This document shows positions 7,944 through 17,551 of a stretch of DNA of 55,100 nucleotides, one piece after another. The number at the start of each line of letters is the position of its first letter. Within the stretch, counting starts at the first letter, position 1. The translations under genes and the position numbers were made by a program. The DNA is taken from positions 1 to 55,100 of the forward strand of contig CAZUAQ010000039.1 in the NCBI GenBank assembly GCA_964618455.1, read 5' to 3'. The notes below the pieces were generated by a model, which was given only the letters and a program-made list of their open reading frames with translations, had not been told where the DNA came from and made no database searches. Source of the DNA: CAZUAQ01 sp964618455 (lineage in GTDB: Bacteria > Planctomycetota > Phycisphaerae > UBA1845 > PWPN01).

Positions 7944-9953
7944 ATGAGTGACCTTTCGAACATCTCGGCCACGAACTGGCGCGCACGTTTCCGCACACCC
8001 GTTTCCGTGGCAGCGCATCTGACGCTCTTCGTGCTCGCGCTGTTCGGAGCCTTCTGCCTCAGGTACGACTTCAAGAGCTTCTCCGATTGGTTTGTTCCCC
8101 AGTTCCTGGCCTACCTGCCCATCACGCTGGCCGTCAAAGCTACCGTTTTCGGCGTGATGCGGCTGTATCGCGATTCCTGGCGCTATGTCGGACTTCGTGA
8201 CCTGTTCTCCATCTTCATCGCCGTCCATATCAGTGAGTTCATCTGCCTCTTCATCAACTGGCTGATTCGGACGTTCAATGCCGCCGATCCCTTTCTGCCC
8301 GAGGGCGTGCTGTTTGTGCCCGCCGGCGTGTTTCTTCTGGATTGGGTCTGCACCATCGCCTTCGTCTCGATCGCGCGGATCGGCCTGCGCTTCTACCATG
8401 AGGAACTCCGGCCTCTCAATGCCACGACACGGCGACGCCTGCTGATCGTGGGTGCGGGCGACGCGGGCGACACGGTCCTGCGGGAAATCGTGCGCACGTC
8501 CGAGGATCGTTACCACGTGATCGGCTTCCTCGACGACTCCCCGGTCCACCAGCAGCGGCGTATCCGCGGCATCGAAGTCCTGGGCAAGACGAGCGAGATC
8601 AACGAGATCTGCGACTCGCATGACATCGACGAAGTGCTGATCGCCATGCCGGAGGCGCCGCAACGCCAGATCCGGGCCTTGGTCGAAAAGTGCCAGGGCA
8701 AGAATCTTCAGTTCCGCATTATCCCGGCGGTCAAGGACCTCATCGAAGGCAAGGTCGAGGTCAGCCAGATTCGCCCCGTCGATATCGAGGACCTTCTCGG
8801 ACGCGACCCCGTCAAACTCGACGACCAGGCCATCGGCGAATACATCCGTTACAAAGTCGTGATGGTGACCGGGGCGGGGGGTTCGATTGGTTCGGAGATG
8901 TGCCGCCAGATCGCACGCTTCGTTCCGAAGCGGTTGCTGCTGGTGGAACGGATGGAGAACGCACTCTTCGAGATCGATCGGGAGCTGCTGAAGACCTTTC
9001 CCGACCTCGATCGGGTGCCCCTGGTGGCCGACATCGGGGATGCCCCGCGCATTCGGGAGATCATGGAAAAGGAACGCCCCGCCGCGGTCTTCCACGCCGC
9101 CGCGCACAAGCATGTGCCCATGATGGAGTTCAATCCCGGCGAAGCCCTGAAGAACAACATCCTGGGGACCCGGGCCCTGGCGGATGCAGCCTCGGCATGC
9201 GGCGTGGACAAGTTCGTGATGATCTCCACCGACAAGGCGGTCAACCCGACCAGCATCATGGGCTGCACCAAACGGGTGGCGGAGATGTATGTTCAGCAAC
9301 TCGCGCAGTACTCTGATTCCAAGACGGAATTCGTGACGGTGCGTTTCGGCAATGTTCTGGGCAGCAGCGGCAGCGTCGTGCCCATCTTCAAGCAGCAGAT
9401 CGCCCAGGGGGGGCCGGTTACGGTGACCCATCCGGAGATGACGCGCTACTTCATGACCATCCCGGAAGCGGCCCAGTTGGTCCTCCAGGCGGGCGCGATG
9501 GGCGCCGGCGGTGAGATCTTCCTCCTCGACATGGGCGAGCCGGTCAAGATCCTGCAGCTCGCTCAGGATCTCATCACGCTGAGCGGGCTCCGGCCCAACG
9601 AAGACATCGAGATCCAGTTCAGCGGCATTCGACCCGGCGAGAAGCTGTTCGAGGAGTTGAGCATTACGGGCGAGGACGTCAGCCGCACCGATCACCCCAA
9701 GATCGGTATTATCATGAAGCGGCCGGAAGACTTCGAGAAAACGTGCCGTGGGATCGAGCGACTCCTGGGGATCGCCAACACCGCCACCGCCCAGGAGATT
9801 CGTCGCGAACTGCAGAGCGTCGTTCCGGAGTACGAGCCGTCCGTGCCGAAACCGCCCAAGCCGGCCTCCAGGAGCGAAGCCGCGACCCCGGAAGAGGTCC
9901 CCGAAATCGAGACGCTCACCAATCCCGCCACCGGCGGCGCGACCGCTTCCTGA
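7944..9953 (+). CDS. CapD/WbpM-type membrane-bound nucleotide-sugar dehydratase
   Basis: About 669 aa. The N-terminal ~140 residues contain four hydrophobic membrane segments. Next comes a CoA-binding-like Rossmann domain (RRLLIVGAGDAGDTVLREI), then a second, catalytic extended-SDR domain beginning VMVTGAGGSIGSEMCRQI. The active-site region STDKAVNPTSIMGCTK carries the Met-x3-Lys arrangement that replaces Tyr-x3-Lys in the FlaA1/WbpM/PglF branch. Those enzymes are UDP-N-acetylhexosamine 4,6-dehydratases that start synthesis of modified surface sugars. Full length for the long, membrane-anchored form, with a ~50-residue Pro/Glu-rich tail. Start chosen at the ATG at 7944; a TTG at 7899 is also in frame. 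The opposite strand carries a 714-codon shadow frame. Confidence 0.9.
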   Translation: MSDLSNISATNWRARFRTPVSVAAHLTLFVLALFGAFCLRYDFKSFSDWFVPQFLAYLPITLAVKATVFGVMRLYRDSWRYVGLRDLFSIFIAVHISEFICLFINWLIRTFNAADPFLPEGVLFVPAGVFLLDWVCTIAFVSIARIGLRFYHEELRPLNATTRRRLLIVGAGDAGDTVLREIVRTSEDRYHVIGFLDDSPVHQQRRIRGIEVLGKTSEINEICDSHDIDEVLIAMPEAPQRQIRALVEKCQGKNLQFRIIPAVKDLIEGKVEVSQIRPVDIEDLLGRDPVKLDDQAIGEYIRYKVVMVTGAGGSIGSEMCRQIARFVPKRLLLVERMENALFEIDRELLKTFPDLDRVPLVADIGDAPRIREIMEKERPAAVFHAAAHKHVPMMEFNPGEALKNNILGTRALADAASACGVDKFVMISTDKAVNPTSIMGCTKRVAEMYVQQLAQYSDSKTEFVTVRFGNVLGSSGSVVPIFKQQIAQGGPVTVTHPEMTRYFMTIPEAAQLVLQAGAMGAGGEIFLLDMGEPVKILQLAQDLITLSGLRPNEDIEIQFSGIRPGEKLFEELSITGEDVSRTDHPKIGIIMKRPEDFEKTCRGIERLLGIANTATAQEIRRELQSVVPEYEPSVPKPPKPASRSEAATPEEVPEIETLTNPATGGATAS

Positions 9954-9998
9954 CGGCTTTCCCCGATACCTCTCCCCAATTTTCCTCAGAATTCCGAG

Positions 9999-11090
9999 TC
10001 ACTCGGAAGGGGCTGGTCCACGATCCACACGGGCGTCTTCGGGCACGGACGAGACGCACCATGCCGCCCAGTCGCGACGATAGTCGTCCACGTTGCGCAT
10101 CGTCACCGTCCGCAGCGGCAGCGTCTCGTTCGTGGGGCGATATTGATCCTCCGCCATGAGCGCCACATGGCAAAGACGCACGGCCCGGTCCCCGACATCG
10201 CCGTACTCCGCCGCCACGAAGCCGGGTGATGTCCCCGCCTCAACCAGGTCCATCTGTGCCGGCGTACCTCCAAAGGTGATGAACTGCATCGGGGCGGGAA
10301 GCAGTGGCGGCGATCCATCCCAATCGCGCAGCGGCCAGTCCCCGACCGAGACCCAGGCGCTGAGACGCGGAAAACGCGCCGAACGCTCACGCATGATTGC
10401 CCTCGCCTCCCGCGGGTTCGCGTGGCAATCGATCTGAGCGAACAGTTCGATCTTCGGATACCTGCGCCATTCTTCGAGAAGATGTCTTCGTCGCGGCCCG
10501 TAAACCCTGTCTTCGAACCCGGCATGAAGCAGCATGACGGTTCCCTGGTGATCCAGAGCGCGCGCGGTCAGCCTTGCGAGTTGAACCCCGATCTCGCGAT
10601 CGTCCAACCCGACGTGGCTGAGATTCCAGTCGACATCGAGTGCAGTGAGCATGGTCACCACGGGAACGCCGCTCATGTGGATCGGTTCAAGGCTCGAAAG
10701 GATGGCATCGGTGGAGGCGGGATGGATGCAGATGCCGTGGAGATCTTTGCGCTCGAGAGTCTCGAGCACCTTGATCTGGTCCTGAACCTCATCCCCCTCC
10801 GGCAGGAAGAATCTCAGATCCTTACCCCCGAGGGCGTCATGGTAGCGTCGCGCCCCGACCTGGATGATCGGCCACCAGGGATCGTTCCTGCCCGCGGCAA
10901 TGATGGCGATGTACCCCCGATCGGAGGTGTAGCCCGGGGAGGTCGGCGGGAGACTGGCGTTCGTTCCGGTGAGCTGCGCCGCATCCGGTGACCGATCGCA
11001 GGCGGGGGTCCCCAGCCACGCCATCAGGAGCATGAACAGCCACCCGACAGACCGGGGAACGTGCGGCATCCAGTTCCTTTTCTCATGCAT
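9999..11090 (-). CDS. Periplasmic sugar-binding lipoprotein (RbsB/LacI-like fold)
   Basis: About 363 aa. The N-terminus has a signal and a lipobox (LGTPAC). The body resembles periplasmic binding proteins of the Peripla_BP_4 type: RGYIAIIAAGRNDPWWPIIQVGARRY at the first strand, DGEVQDQI-like helix, GICIHPASTDAI, a GVPVVTMLTALD strand and SHVGLDDREIGVQLARL. Such proteins bind sugars for an ABC importer or a sensor; no transporter genes lie beside it, so the partner is unknown. The ATG at 11090 is chosen because GAGGAG lies about 10 nt upstream; the frame stays open to 11174. It converges with capD (45-bp gap) and diverges from the TPR gene at 11315. Confidence 0.8.
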   Translation of the reverse strand: MHEKRNWMPHVPRSVGWLFMLLMAWLGTPACDRSPDAAQLTGTNASLPPTSPGYTSDRGYIAIIAAGRNDPWWPIIQVGARRYHDALGGKDLRFFLPEGDEVQDQIKVLETLERKDLHGICIHPASTDAILSSLEPIHMSGVPVVTMLTALDVDWNLSHVGLDDREIGVQLARLTARALDHQGTVMLLHAGFEDRVYGPRRRHLLEEWRRYPKIELFAQIDCHANPREARAIMRERSARFPRLSAWVSVGDWPLRDWDGSPPLLPAPMQFITFGGTPAQMDLVEAGTSPGFVAAEYGDVGDRAVRLCHVALMAEDQYRPTNETLPLRTVTMRNVDDYRRDWAAWCVSSVPEDARVDRGPAPSE

Positions 11091-11314
11091 TCGTCGGGGA
11101 CTCCTCGTCGTGGCGGCGTGCTGCTGGTCCTTGATGCACTTATCGGACATGCCGCCCCCTGACATCCGATGCAACGTTCAAACCGGCGAAGAGTTCGCTG
11201 AAAAGCAGGTCCGCTACTGGTGGACTCGCGCGCGAAAGCCGATACACAGAAAAGGATTGCCATGCGACGGATGCGGACCGCATGATCGAACAAGTGCTTG
11301 CAGGAGCGAGCTTT

Positions 11315-12559
11315 ATGAATATCGAAGACGTCTATCGGCAGGGCATGGCGGCCTACCATGCAGAAGCCTACGACGAGGCCATCACCTGCCTGGAGACTCT
11401 CGCCGAAAAGGTGGACTCCACCACCGGAATTCTGAGCCGATTCTACCTGGCACGGGCCCACTATGAAGTGGCGATGGCGATGTTCCGGCAGAAGCGATAC
11501 CAGGACGCGGCTCGGCATTTCGTCTGCGCGTCGGAACTCTGCCCGCAGGGCGTGCGCATCGGCCGGTATCTCGCCGCCTGCTACACGGGGACGCGTCAGT
11601 ACGATCTGGCGGCCGAAGCGCTGGAGAAGCTCCTCGACAACGATCCCAAGGATGGGGATGCCCGAATCCGTCTCGCCTATGTCAGTTGGCGTGGTGGTCT
11701 CGCCGTGGAGGCGTTGACCGTGCTGACCGAGGGCCTGAGGTACGCGCCGCGCAATCCCGACCTGCACTATCACCTCGGCGTGATGCATGCGTCCCTGGAC
11801 GAATACGCCGAGGCCGAAAAGGCATTTCGCCGGGCGTTGGAACTGGATGAGAGTTACGCCCCCGCCTACGAACGCGTTGCGCAGATCTGCGGCGTCACCG
11901 GTCGAGCCGACGAAGCACTGGCCATGTTGCGGAAGGCCCATGCCGCCGACCCCGCCGATGCGCGGATCGCCTGGCAGTTGAGCCTGTTCGCGCCACAGCA
12001 GGCATCCACGGAATCGATCGTGCTGCAGCGCGCGGAAGCGGCGGTGCCCGATGCGCAGGAGCGTTCGGCGATCGAGCAACTCGGCGAAGCCATCCTGGCC
12101 GAGACCGATTTCGTCGAAACCTTTCTTTCCCTGCCGGAGAGCGAAGTGGACAGCGAAGTCTTCTCACTGCTCGCGCGGACGCTGGAACATGCCTTGGCGG
12201 CTCAGCCGCAGTTTGCGGATCTGCACTATCACTGCAGCGCCATCTATCAGCGCCTCGGCCGGACGGATCAAGCGATCGCGCATGCCGAGCAGGCCGTCAC
12301 CATCAATCCACGTTACGTGAATGCGCTGATTCTGCTCGCGCGCTTGTACGGGGATACGGAGCGATGCGACGAGGGGATTGCACGCCTGCGGCAGTCCATC
12401 GAGGCAGGGGGCGATTACGCCGACGTGCACTATCTCATGGGGCAGCTTGCCCAGCGCAGCGGCGAGGGGGATCTCGCGCGAACCTCGTATGAAAGTGCGC
12501 TGGCCCGTAACGAAGCGTATCGCGATGCGAAAGAGGCCCTGGCGGCGTTGTCGAGTTAA
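11315..12559 (+). CDS. TPR-repeat protein
   Basis: A 414-aa protein made largely of tetratricopeptide repeats, for example YRQGMAAYHAEAYDEAITCL, PDLHYHLGVMHASLDEYAEA and ADLHYHCSAIYQRLGRTDQAI. No signal peptide, so probably cytoplasmic. TPR proteins serve as protein-binding scaffolds; the partner is not evident. The ATG at 11315 is preferred over 11282 because a GGAG lies 8 nt upstream. The next TPR gene starts 9 nt after its stop codon, so the two form an operon. Confidence 0.85.
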   Translation: MNIEDVYRQGMAAYHAEAYDEAITCLETLAEKVDSTTGILSRFYLARAHYEVAMAMFRQKRYQDAARHFVCASELCPQGVRIGRYLAACYTGTRQYDLAAEALEKLLDNDPKDGDARIRLAYVSWRGGLAVEALTVLTEGLRYAPRNPDLHYHLGVMHASLDEYAEAEKAFRRALELDESYAPAYERVAQICGVTGRADEALAMLRKAHAADPADARIAWQLSLFAPQQASTESIVLQRAEAAVPDAQERSAIEQLGEAILAETDFVETFLSLPESEVDSEVFSLLARTLEHALAAQPQFADLHYHCSAIYQRLGRTDQAIAHAEQAVTINPRYVNALILLARLYGDTERCDEGIARLRQSIEAGGDYADVHYLMGQLAQRSGEGDLARTSYESALARNEAYRDAKEALAALSS

Positions 12560-12568
12560 GGGGAACCG

Positions 12569-14254
12569 ATGGGATATCTGCTGGAAACGCTGGGCAAGGG
12601 CTGGGTCGGGCATCTGTCCGAGGCCTTTCAGAATCACCTTCGCGAGGGAGCCTCGTGCGATGCCGTCGAGTTGCAGGACCTGGCCTCGCAGAATGCCATC
12701 GACGCACAGGATCAACTGCTGCTGGGCTTCGCGTACCTGAACGAAGGGCAGTTCGACAAGGCGCGGGAGACGTTCGAGTCCGCCAACTCGGCCGATCCGC
12801 TCAGCGCCGTGCTGCGTATCGCCTGGGCCTGTTGCCTGGAAGAGTTGGGCATGCTGGACGACGCCATCGCGCAGCTGCGCGTGGCGGTGGACATCCTGCC
12901 GAAGGACCCGACCATCCATCTGGGGCTCGGCTACTGCCTCGAGCGGCATGGCGAGATGGATTCGGCGGAGAAATGCTACCTCGCGGCCATCGAGCTTGAT
13001 CCGTCCATCAAGGAATCCCGCCAGCGTCTGGCCGCCATCGCCATACGGCATGACCGCGTGCAGGATGCCATCAAGCAATACGAGATCCTGCTGACCGAAG
13101 ATCCGGGCGGCGTGGATACGCACCTGGCCCTGGCAAACCTCTACCTGCGCGAAGGCAAGGCGCACAAGGCCATTGCGACGTACGAGCAGGCCCTGACCAT
13201 CGAGCCGGACAACTGGGACGTGCGCAATGACCTGGCCCAGACGCTGGAAGAGGCAGGTCTGCTGCGCGAAGCGGTCGAGCAGTTGCATCGCACGCTCGAA
13301 GAGAATCCCGGTCATGCCGACACGTACCTTCGCCTGGGTGATCTCTACGCCAAGATGGGCGACGACGAGGCGGCGATGCAGGCCTTCGAGCAGGCGGTGT
13401 TGTTACATCCCGGCTATCTCGAGGCCACCGTGAAGGCGGGGACGCAGCATCTTCGCGCGGGCCGATATCTCGACGCCGCCCAATGGTTCGCGCGCGGGAT
13501 CGAGATCAACGATCGTCTGCTGGTCGGGTACGTGGGTCTGGGCGTGGCGCAGTACGAGTCGGGCCGGGACGCCGAGGCGATGTCGAGTTTCGACCTGGCG
13601 GGGAGCATCGAGCCGAACAGCACGTTGCTCTATTCCGAGGTGGCCCGTTTGCAGTTGAAGTGCGCCGCGCAGCAGGAATCGAAACAGTACCTCGATCTTG
13701 ACGAGCCCGAGTTGGCGGTTTCCGCTGCGGAGGATCGCATCGACGACATGATCGAGACGCAGGTGCGCCGCCACGAGGAGCAGATCGAGCAGCATCCCAA
13801 TCACGCGGACCTGCACTACCGCTACGGGTTGCTGCTGCGGCAGCGGGGGAGGATCGACGAAGCGATCGACGCGTTCGGTGAAGCCGTCGACATCAATCCC
13901 TCGTACACCAAGGCGCTGATCAAGCTGGGGCTGGCGTTGCACGAGGCCGGCCGAACGGACGAAGCGATCGAGCGCTTGCAGTCGGCGCTGGCACTGAACC
14001 CGGAGTACGTCGATCTGCACTACCGGCTGGGGGTGATGTTCGCGGACCGCAAACAGTTCGAGATGGCGGTGGATCACTTCGACCAGGTCATCGCCCGGGA
14101 CGAGCGCAACGTCGACGCCCGGGAGAATCTCGCGATCGCCCTGGAGAACATGGGGCTCATCGATCGCGCCCGCGCCATGTGGCATCGCGTCAGCGAGATG
14201 TCGCAGGATTCCGAGCAGATCACCCGCGCGCGCAACGCCGCGCGACCGGGATAA
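12569..14254 (+). CDS. TPR-repeat protein, second of a pair
   Basis: A 561-aa protein with about a dozen TPR units, such as PTIHLGLGYCLERHGEMDSA, GHADTYLRLGDLYAKMGDDE and YVDLHYRLGVMFADRKQFEM. It starts with MGYLLETLGKGWVGHLSEAF, which resembles a short membrane-associating or docking helix rather than a signal peptide. AAGGGGA 4-5 nt before the ATG is a good ribosome binding site, and the gap to the upstream TPR gene is 9 nt. Several units carry LHYxxG as in the upstream protein, suggesting the pair arose by duplication. Type IV pilus or secretion roles are known for some TPR proteins, and gspE/pilT-like genes lie 2-8 kb away, but a link is only inference. Confidence 0.87.
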   Translation: MGYLLETLGKGWVGHLSEAFQNHLREGASCDAVELQDLASQNAIDAQDQLLLGFAYLNEGQFDKARETFESANSADPLSAVLRIAWACCLEELGMLDDAIAQLRVAVDILPKDPTIHLGLGYCLERHGEMDSAEKCYLAAIELDPSIKESRQRLAAIAIRHDRVQDAIKQYEILLTEDPGGVDTHLALANLYLREGKAHKAIATYEQALTIEPDNWDVRNDLAQTLEEAGLLREAVEQLHRTLEENPGHADTYLRLGDLYAKMGDDEAAMQAFEQAVLLHPGYLEATVKAGTQHLRAGRYLDAAQWFARGIEINDRLLVGYVGLGVAQYESGRDAEAMSSFDLAGSIEPNSTLLYSEVARLQLKCAAQQESKQYLDLDEPELAVSAAEDRIDDMIETQVRRHEEQIEQHPNHADLHYRYGLLLRQRGRIDEAIDAFGEAVDINPSYTKALIKLGLALHEAGRTDEAIERLQSALALNPEYVDLHYRLGVMFADRKQFEMAVDHFDQVIARDERNVDARENLAIALENMGLIDRARAMWHRVSEMSQDSEQITRARNAARPG

Positions 14255-14302
14255 CTCCTCCGCTGGGAACGCCGCGTCCGGGAAAGCCGGTCCCGTTCAC
14301 CG

Positions 14303-14332
14303 TTGACGAAGCAATTCCTACGAGATTAGAAT
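14303..14332 (+). promoter_or_regulatory. Sigma-70-type promoter for the 14413 lipoprotein gene
   Basis: TTGACG (14303-14308) and TAGAAT (14327-14332) with an 18-bp spacer; predicted start of transcription near 14339, about 75 nt before the ATG. It supports the downstream start at 14413. Confidence 0.6.
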
Positions 14333-14412
14333 AGATCTCCGGCGCTGGCAGTTCCCAACGTGCGCCCATGGGCCATACGCACATCATCCCCTGCAAAAGG
14401 AGACCGGGAGTC

Positions 14413-14829
14413 ATGACATTGAAACATGGACTGTGCCTGCTGTTGATCGCGATGACACTGGGCCTCAGTTGCGGCGCTGAAGAGGCGGTGGAGGTTCCCG
14501 AACTCGACACCTCGGTAACCTTCTGCGTGCAGTACGCCAACATCAGCAGCAACAATGTCGCGTTCGAAGCCGTCGACGCCAATGGCGACATTCTCGCCGG
14601 CTCGCAGGCGACACTTCAGGGCGTGACCGATTTCCCGCTCGCCTCCGAGGTCTTTACGCTGACCGGCCCAGCGGGGCCCATCACCTTTCGCGACCGCGGC
14701 AACACCTTCAGCAGTTGCACCTACTCCTTCGTTGCCACGGCGGGCTTCGTTCAACTCGTCGAAGCCAAGGACGACCTCACCCTCTCCTGTGCTCAGCAGC
14801 AATCGACGGCCTGCAACATCGGGGGCTGA
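14413..14829 (+). CDS. Small lipoprotein of unknown function
   Basis: A 138-aa protein with a clean lipoprotein signal (MTLKHGLCLLLIAMTLGLSC, lipobox Cys20). The mature part looks beta-rich and carries cysteines in SSCTYSF, LSCAQQQ and TACNIGG that could form disulfides. The segment VTFCVQYANISSNNVAFEAV resembles, by eye, the start of the mature region of the lipoproteins at 48887-50710. AAAAGGAG 13-18 nt before the ATG plus GGGAG closer to it support the start. No family name can be given. Confidence 0.7.
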   Translation: MTLKHGLCLLLIAMTLGLSCGAEEAVEVPELDTSVTFCVQYANISSNNVAFEAVDANGDILAGSQATLQGVTDFPLASEVFTLTGPAGPITFRDRGNTFSSCTYSFVATAGFVQLVEAKDDLTLSCAQQQSTACNIGG

Positions 14830-14876
14830 TGCGGTGCGTGGATGCCGCTCAACCTCGTGTTCACGTGGCGTCGAGA

Positions 14877-15788
14877 TCAAGACTCTCTCTCGATGCCCGA
14901 CAGTTCCTCGAGGGCGAGCATGAGCGCGTGCGTGCCGAGTTTGCCGTGGCCCTGGGCCTGCACCGCCAGGTAAAGCTGATGGGCCAGCGCCAACCCCGGC
15001 ATCGCCAGCCCCATCCTTCGCGATTCGTCCAGGGCGAGGCCCATGTCCTTGATGAAGTGTTCCACGAAGAAGCCGGGGTCGAAGTTGCGCTGCAGCACAC
15101 GCGGGGCGAGGTTGTTCAGCGTCCAGCAGCCGGCGGCGCCGCCCGAGATCGATTGCAGCACCGTCTCCAGGTCGAGCCCCGCGCGATAGCCGTACAGCAG
15201 CGACTCGCACACGCCGACCATCGTCCCGGCGATGACGATCTGGTTGCACATCTTGGTGTGCTGGCCCTTGCCCGGCCCGCCCTGGTGGACGATGTTCTTG
15301 CCCATGCGTTCCAGCAGCGGCATGACCGTGTCGACCGCCGCCTTCTCCCCGCCGACCATGATCGACAGCGTGCCCTGCTTCGCGCCGACGTCCCCGCCGG
15401 AGACCGGGGCGTCGAGCGCCGCCACCTCGCGCTTGGCGGCGGTTTCGGCGATCTCCTCCGCCAGGCTCGGTGACGTAGTGGTCATGTCCACGACGATGCC
15501 GCCGGGTTCGATGACGCCGAGAATGCCGCGCTCGCCGAGGTACACGTCGCGCACGTCATCGGGGAAGCCGACGATGGTGAACACGATCTCGGATTGCTTC
15601 GCAACGCCGGCGGGAGTTTCGGCCCATGTCGCGCCGCGATCGAGCAGCGCCTGCGCCTTGGACTTCGTGCGGTTGTGCACCGTCATCGCGTAACCGGCAC
15701 CGAGCAGGTGTCCGCACATCGACGCCCCCATCACGCCGGTGCCGATCCATCCGAGCTTCGTCTGTGGTGTGAGTGTGTGATTCGACAT
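14877..15788 (-). CDS. Beta-hydroxyacid dehydrogenase family (3-hydroxyisobutyrate / tartronate semialdehyde reductase type)
   Basis: About 303 aa, typical for the family. The N-terminal NAD(P)-binding motif is GWIGTGVMGASMCGHLL, and HNRTKSKAQ after the second strand suggests a preference for NADP. The substrate-binding signature DAPVSGGDVGAKQGTLSIMVGG and the catalytic lysine segment KMCNQIVIAG are intact. These enzymes reversibly oxidise short beta-hydroxyacids such as 3-hydroxyisobutyrate or glycerate; which one cannot be told. The ATG at 15788 has no Shine-Dalgarno and sits directly after a 7-bp hairpin; a GTG at 15812 in the same frame would read through that hairpin and add eight residues. 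Either start is possible. Confidence 0.88.
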   Translation of the reverse strand: MSNHTLTPQTKLGWIGTGVMGASMCGHLLGAGYAMTVHNRTKSKAQALLDRGATWAETPAGVAKQSEIVFTIVGFPDDVRDVYLGERGILGVIEPGGIVVDMTTTSPSLAEEIAETAAKREVAALDAPVSGGDVGAKQGTLSIMVGGEKAAVDTVMPLLERMGKNIVHQGGPGKGQHTKMCNQIVIAGTMVGVCESLLYGYRAGLDLETVLQSISGGAAGCWTLNNLAPRVLQRNFDPGFFVEHFIKDMGLALDESRRMGLAMPGLALAHQLYLAVQAQGHGKLGTHALMLALEELSGIERES

Positions 15789-15790
15789 AA

Positions 15791-15810
15791 GCGCATCTTG
15801 AGCGATGCGC
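15791..15810 (-). promoter_or_regulatory. Hairpin abutting the dehydrogenase start codon
   Basis: On the minus strand GCGCATC and GATGCGC form a perfect 7-bp stem with a 6-nt loop, ending 2 nt before the ATG at 15788. It occupies the place of the ribosome binding site. It is either a translational control element or, if the GTG at 15812 is used, part of the coding region. Confidence 0.45.
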
Positions 15811-15868
15811 ACCGATCCGGCAAGGCGGATGTTTGCGGGTCACGAAAAGGAGTCGAGCGGAGTCGGGA

Positions 15869-17551
15869 TTACGCCTTGCTGACGCGGACGACCTCTTCGG
15901 GGGTGGTCTTGCCTTCGCGGACCTTGTCCCAGCCGTCTTCGCGAAGGAGGCGGAGGCCGTTCTTGCGGGCGGCATCGCGAATGACGCCGGCGGAGGAACG
16001 CTGCACGACCAGTTCGCGGATCTCCTCGTTCATCTTGAGCAGCTCGTAGATGCCCTGGCGGCCGGCGTAGCCGATGTTGCGGCACTCGCGGCAACCCTTT
16101 CCCCGCCACAGGGTCATGCCCGGGTCCAGCTCGAAGTCCGGCGGCAGCGCGGCGCGATCCGGTTCGTACTCTTCCTTGCAGTGCTTGCAGATCCGCCGAA
16201 CGAGACGCTGGGCCAGCACGCCTTCCACGGAACTGGAGACCAGGAACGGCTCGACCCCCATGTCGAGCATACGCGTGCTCGCGCCGGAAGAATCGTTGGT
16301 GTGCAGCGTGCTGAACACGAGGTGACCGGTGAGCGAAGCGTTGATGGCCACCTCCGCCGTCTCGAGGTCGCGAATCTCACCGACGAGGATGACGTCCGGG
16401 TCGTGACGCAGGAACGACCGCAACGCCCGTGAGAAGCTCAGTCCGATCTTCTCCTGGGTCTGCACCTGGTTGATGCCTTCGAGGTTGTACTCGATCGGGT
16501 CTTCCACCGTGAGGATCTTGATCTCGTCGGAGACGATGGCGTTCAGCGAGGCGTACAGGGTCGTCGTCTTTCCGCTACCGGTCGGGCCGGTGACCAGGAT
16601 GATGCCGTGCGGTCGCGCGATGATCTCCTCGTAATCCCCCTGGAGATGCGGGCCCATGCCGAGGTCGGCGAGGGTCAGGTTGATCGACTCGCGGTCGAGA
16701 ATACGCATGACCACCGCCTCGCCGAATCCGGTCGGGATCACCGAGACACGGAAGTCGATCTCGCGACCGTGGATGCGCGCCTTGAAGCCGCCGTCCTGCG
16801 GCAGGCGCTTCTCGGCGATGTTGAGATTGCTCATGATCTTGATGCGGCTGATGATCGCCGCCTGGAAGCGGCGGATCTGCGGCGGTACCGGTGTGCTCTG
16901 CAACACGCCGTCGATGCGGTAGCGGATCTTGAGGTCGTGCTCGTAGGGCTCGATGTGAATGTCACTCGACTTGCTCGTGACCGCCTCGCTGAGAATCTCG
17001 TTGACCAGCTTGACGACGGTCGCTTCCTGGGCCATCTCGACCAGGTCGCCGTTGTCGTCGACCGATTCGGTCAGCAGTTCGACCTCGTCCTTGCTCTCGC
17101 TCTCCTCCGCCATCTGGTCGATGGTCGATCCACCGACGCCGAAGTACTGCGTGATGAGCCGCCGGATCTCCGCCTCGCTCGCCAGCAGCGGCACGACCTT
17201 CAGCCCGGTCAGCATGCGGAGTTCGTCCTGGGCGGTGTAGTCGAAGGGATCGGCGGTGGCGACGCGGAGCGTGTCGTCGGTCTTTTCGACGGGGATCAGG
17301 CCGCCCTTGTGGATCAGCCGGGTCGGCATCTCGCGCAGCAGGGCCTCGTCGATCTCGACCTCCGAGAGGTCCACGACCTGGATGGCCATCTGCTCACCGA
17401 GGATGTCGAGCACGTCGCGCTCGTTGACGTAGCCGAGCTGAACGAGGATCCGATCGAGCCGGTCGCTCGGGCTCTTGCGGGCCGCCATGGCCATCTGGAG
17501 GTGGTCCGCAGTGATCTTGCCTTTTTCGAGGAGAATCTCGCCAATACTCAC
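15869..17551 (-). CDS. GspE/PilB-family secretion or type IV pilus assembly ATPase
   Basis: About 560 aa, full length. An N-terminal GspE_N-type domain (SIGEILLEKGKITADHLQ onward) is followed by the hexameric ATPase domain with Walker A GPTGSGKTT, an Asp-box EDPIEYNLEGINQVQ, Walker B HDPDVILVGEIRD and the His-box STLHTND. A zinc-binding tetracysteine, CKHC then CREC about 30 residues later, is present as in GspE/PilB and absent from PilT. It powers extension of a pilus or pseudopilus from the cytoplasmic side of the inner membrane. The GTG at 17551 is chosen because AGGA lies about 9 nt upstream; the frame remains open to 17623. No pilin or platform gene is in the window. Confidence 0.92.
   Translation of the reverse strand: MSIGEILLEKGKITADHLQMAMAARKSPSDRLDRILVQLGYVNERDVLDILGEQMAIQVVDLSEVEIDEALLREMPTRLIHKGGLIPVEKTDDTLRVATADPFDYTAQDELRMLTGLKVVPLLASEAEIRRLITQYFGVGGSTIDQMAEESESKDEVELLTESVDDNGDLVEMAQEATVVKLVNEILSEAVTSKSSDIHIEPYEHDLKIRYRIDGVLQSTPVPPQIRRFQAAIISRIKIMSNLNIAEKRLPQDGGFKARIHGREIDFRVSVIPTGFGEAVVMRILDRESINLTLADLGMGPHLQGDYEEIIARPHGIILVTGPTGSGKTTTLYASLNAIVSDEIKILTVEDPIEYNLEGINQVQTQEKIGLSFSRALRSFLRHDPDVILVGEIRDLETAEVAINASLTGHLVFSTLHTNDSSGASTRMLDMGVEPFLVSSSVEGVLAQRLVRRICKHCKEEYEPDRAALPPDFELDPGMTLWRGKGCRECRNIGYAGRQGIYELLKMNEEIRELVVQRSSAGVIRDAARKNGLRLLREDGWDKVREGKTTPEEVVRVSKA

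Noticed and set aside
7551..9695. 714-codon minus-strand ORF opposite the CapD-like gene
   Set aside because: Shadow frame; it also overlaps the end of the 6422-7711 gene and has no family signature.
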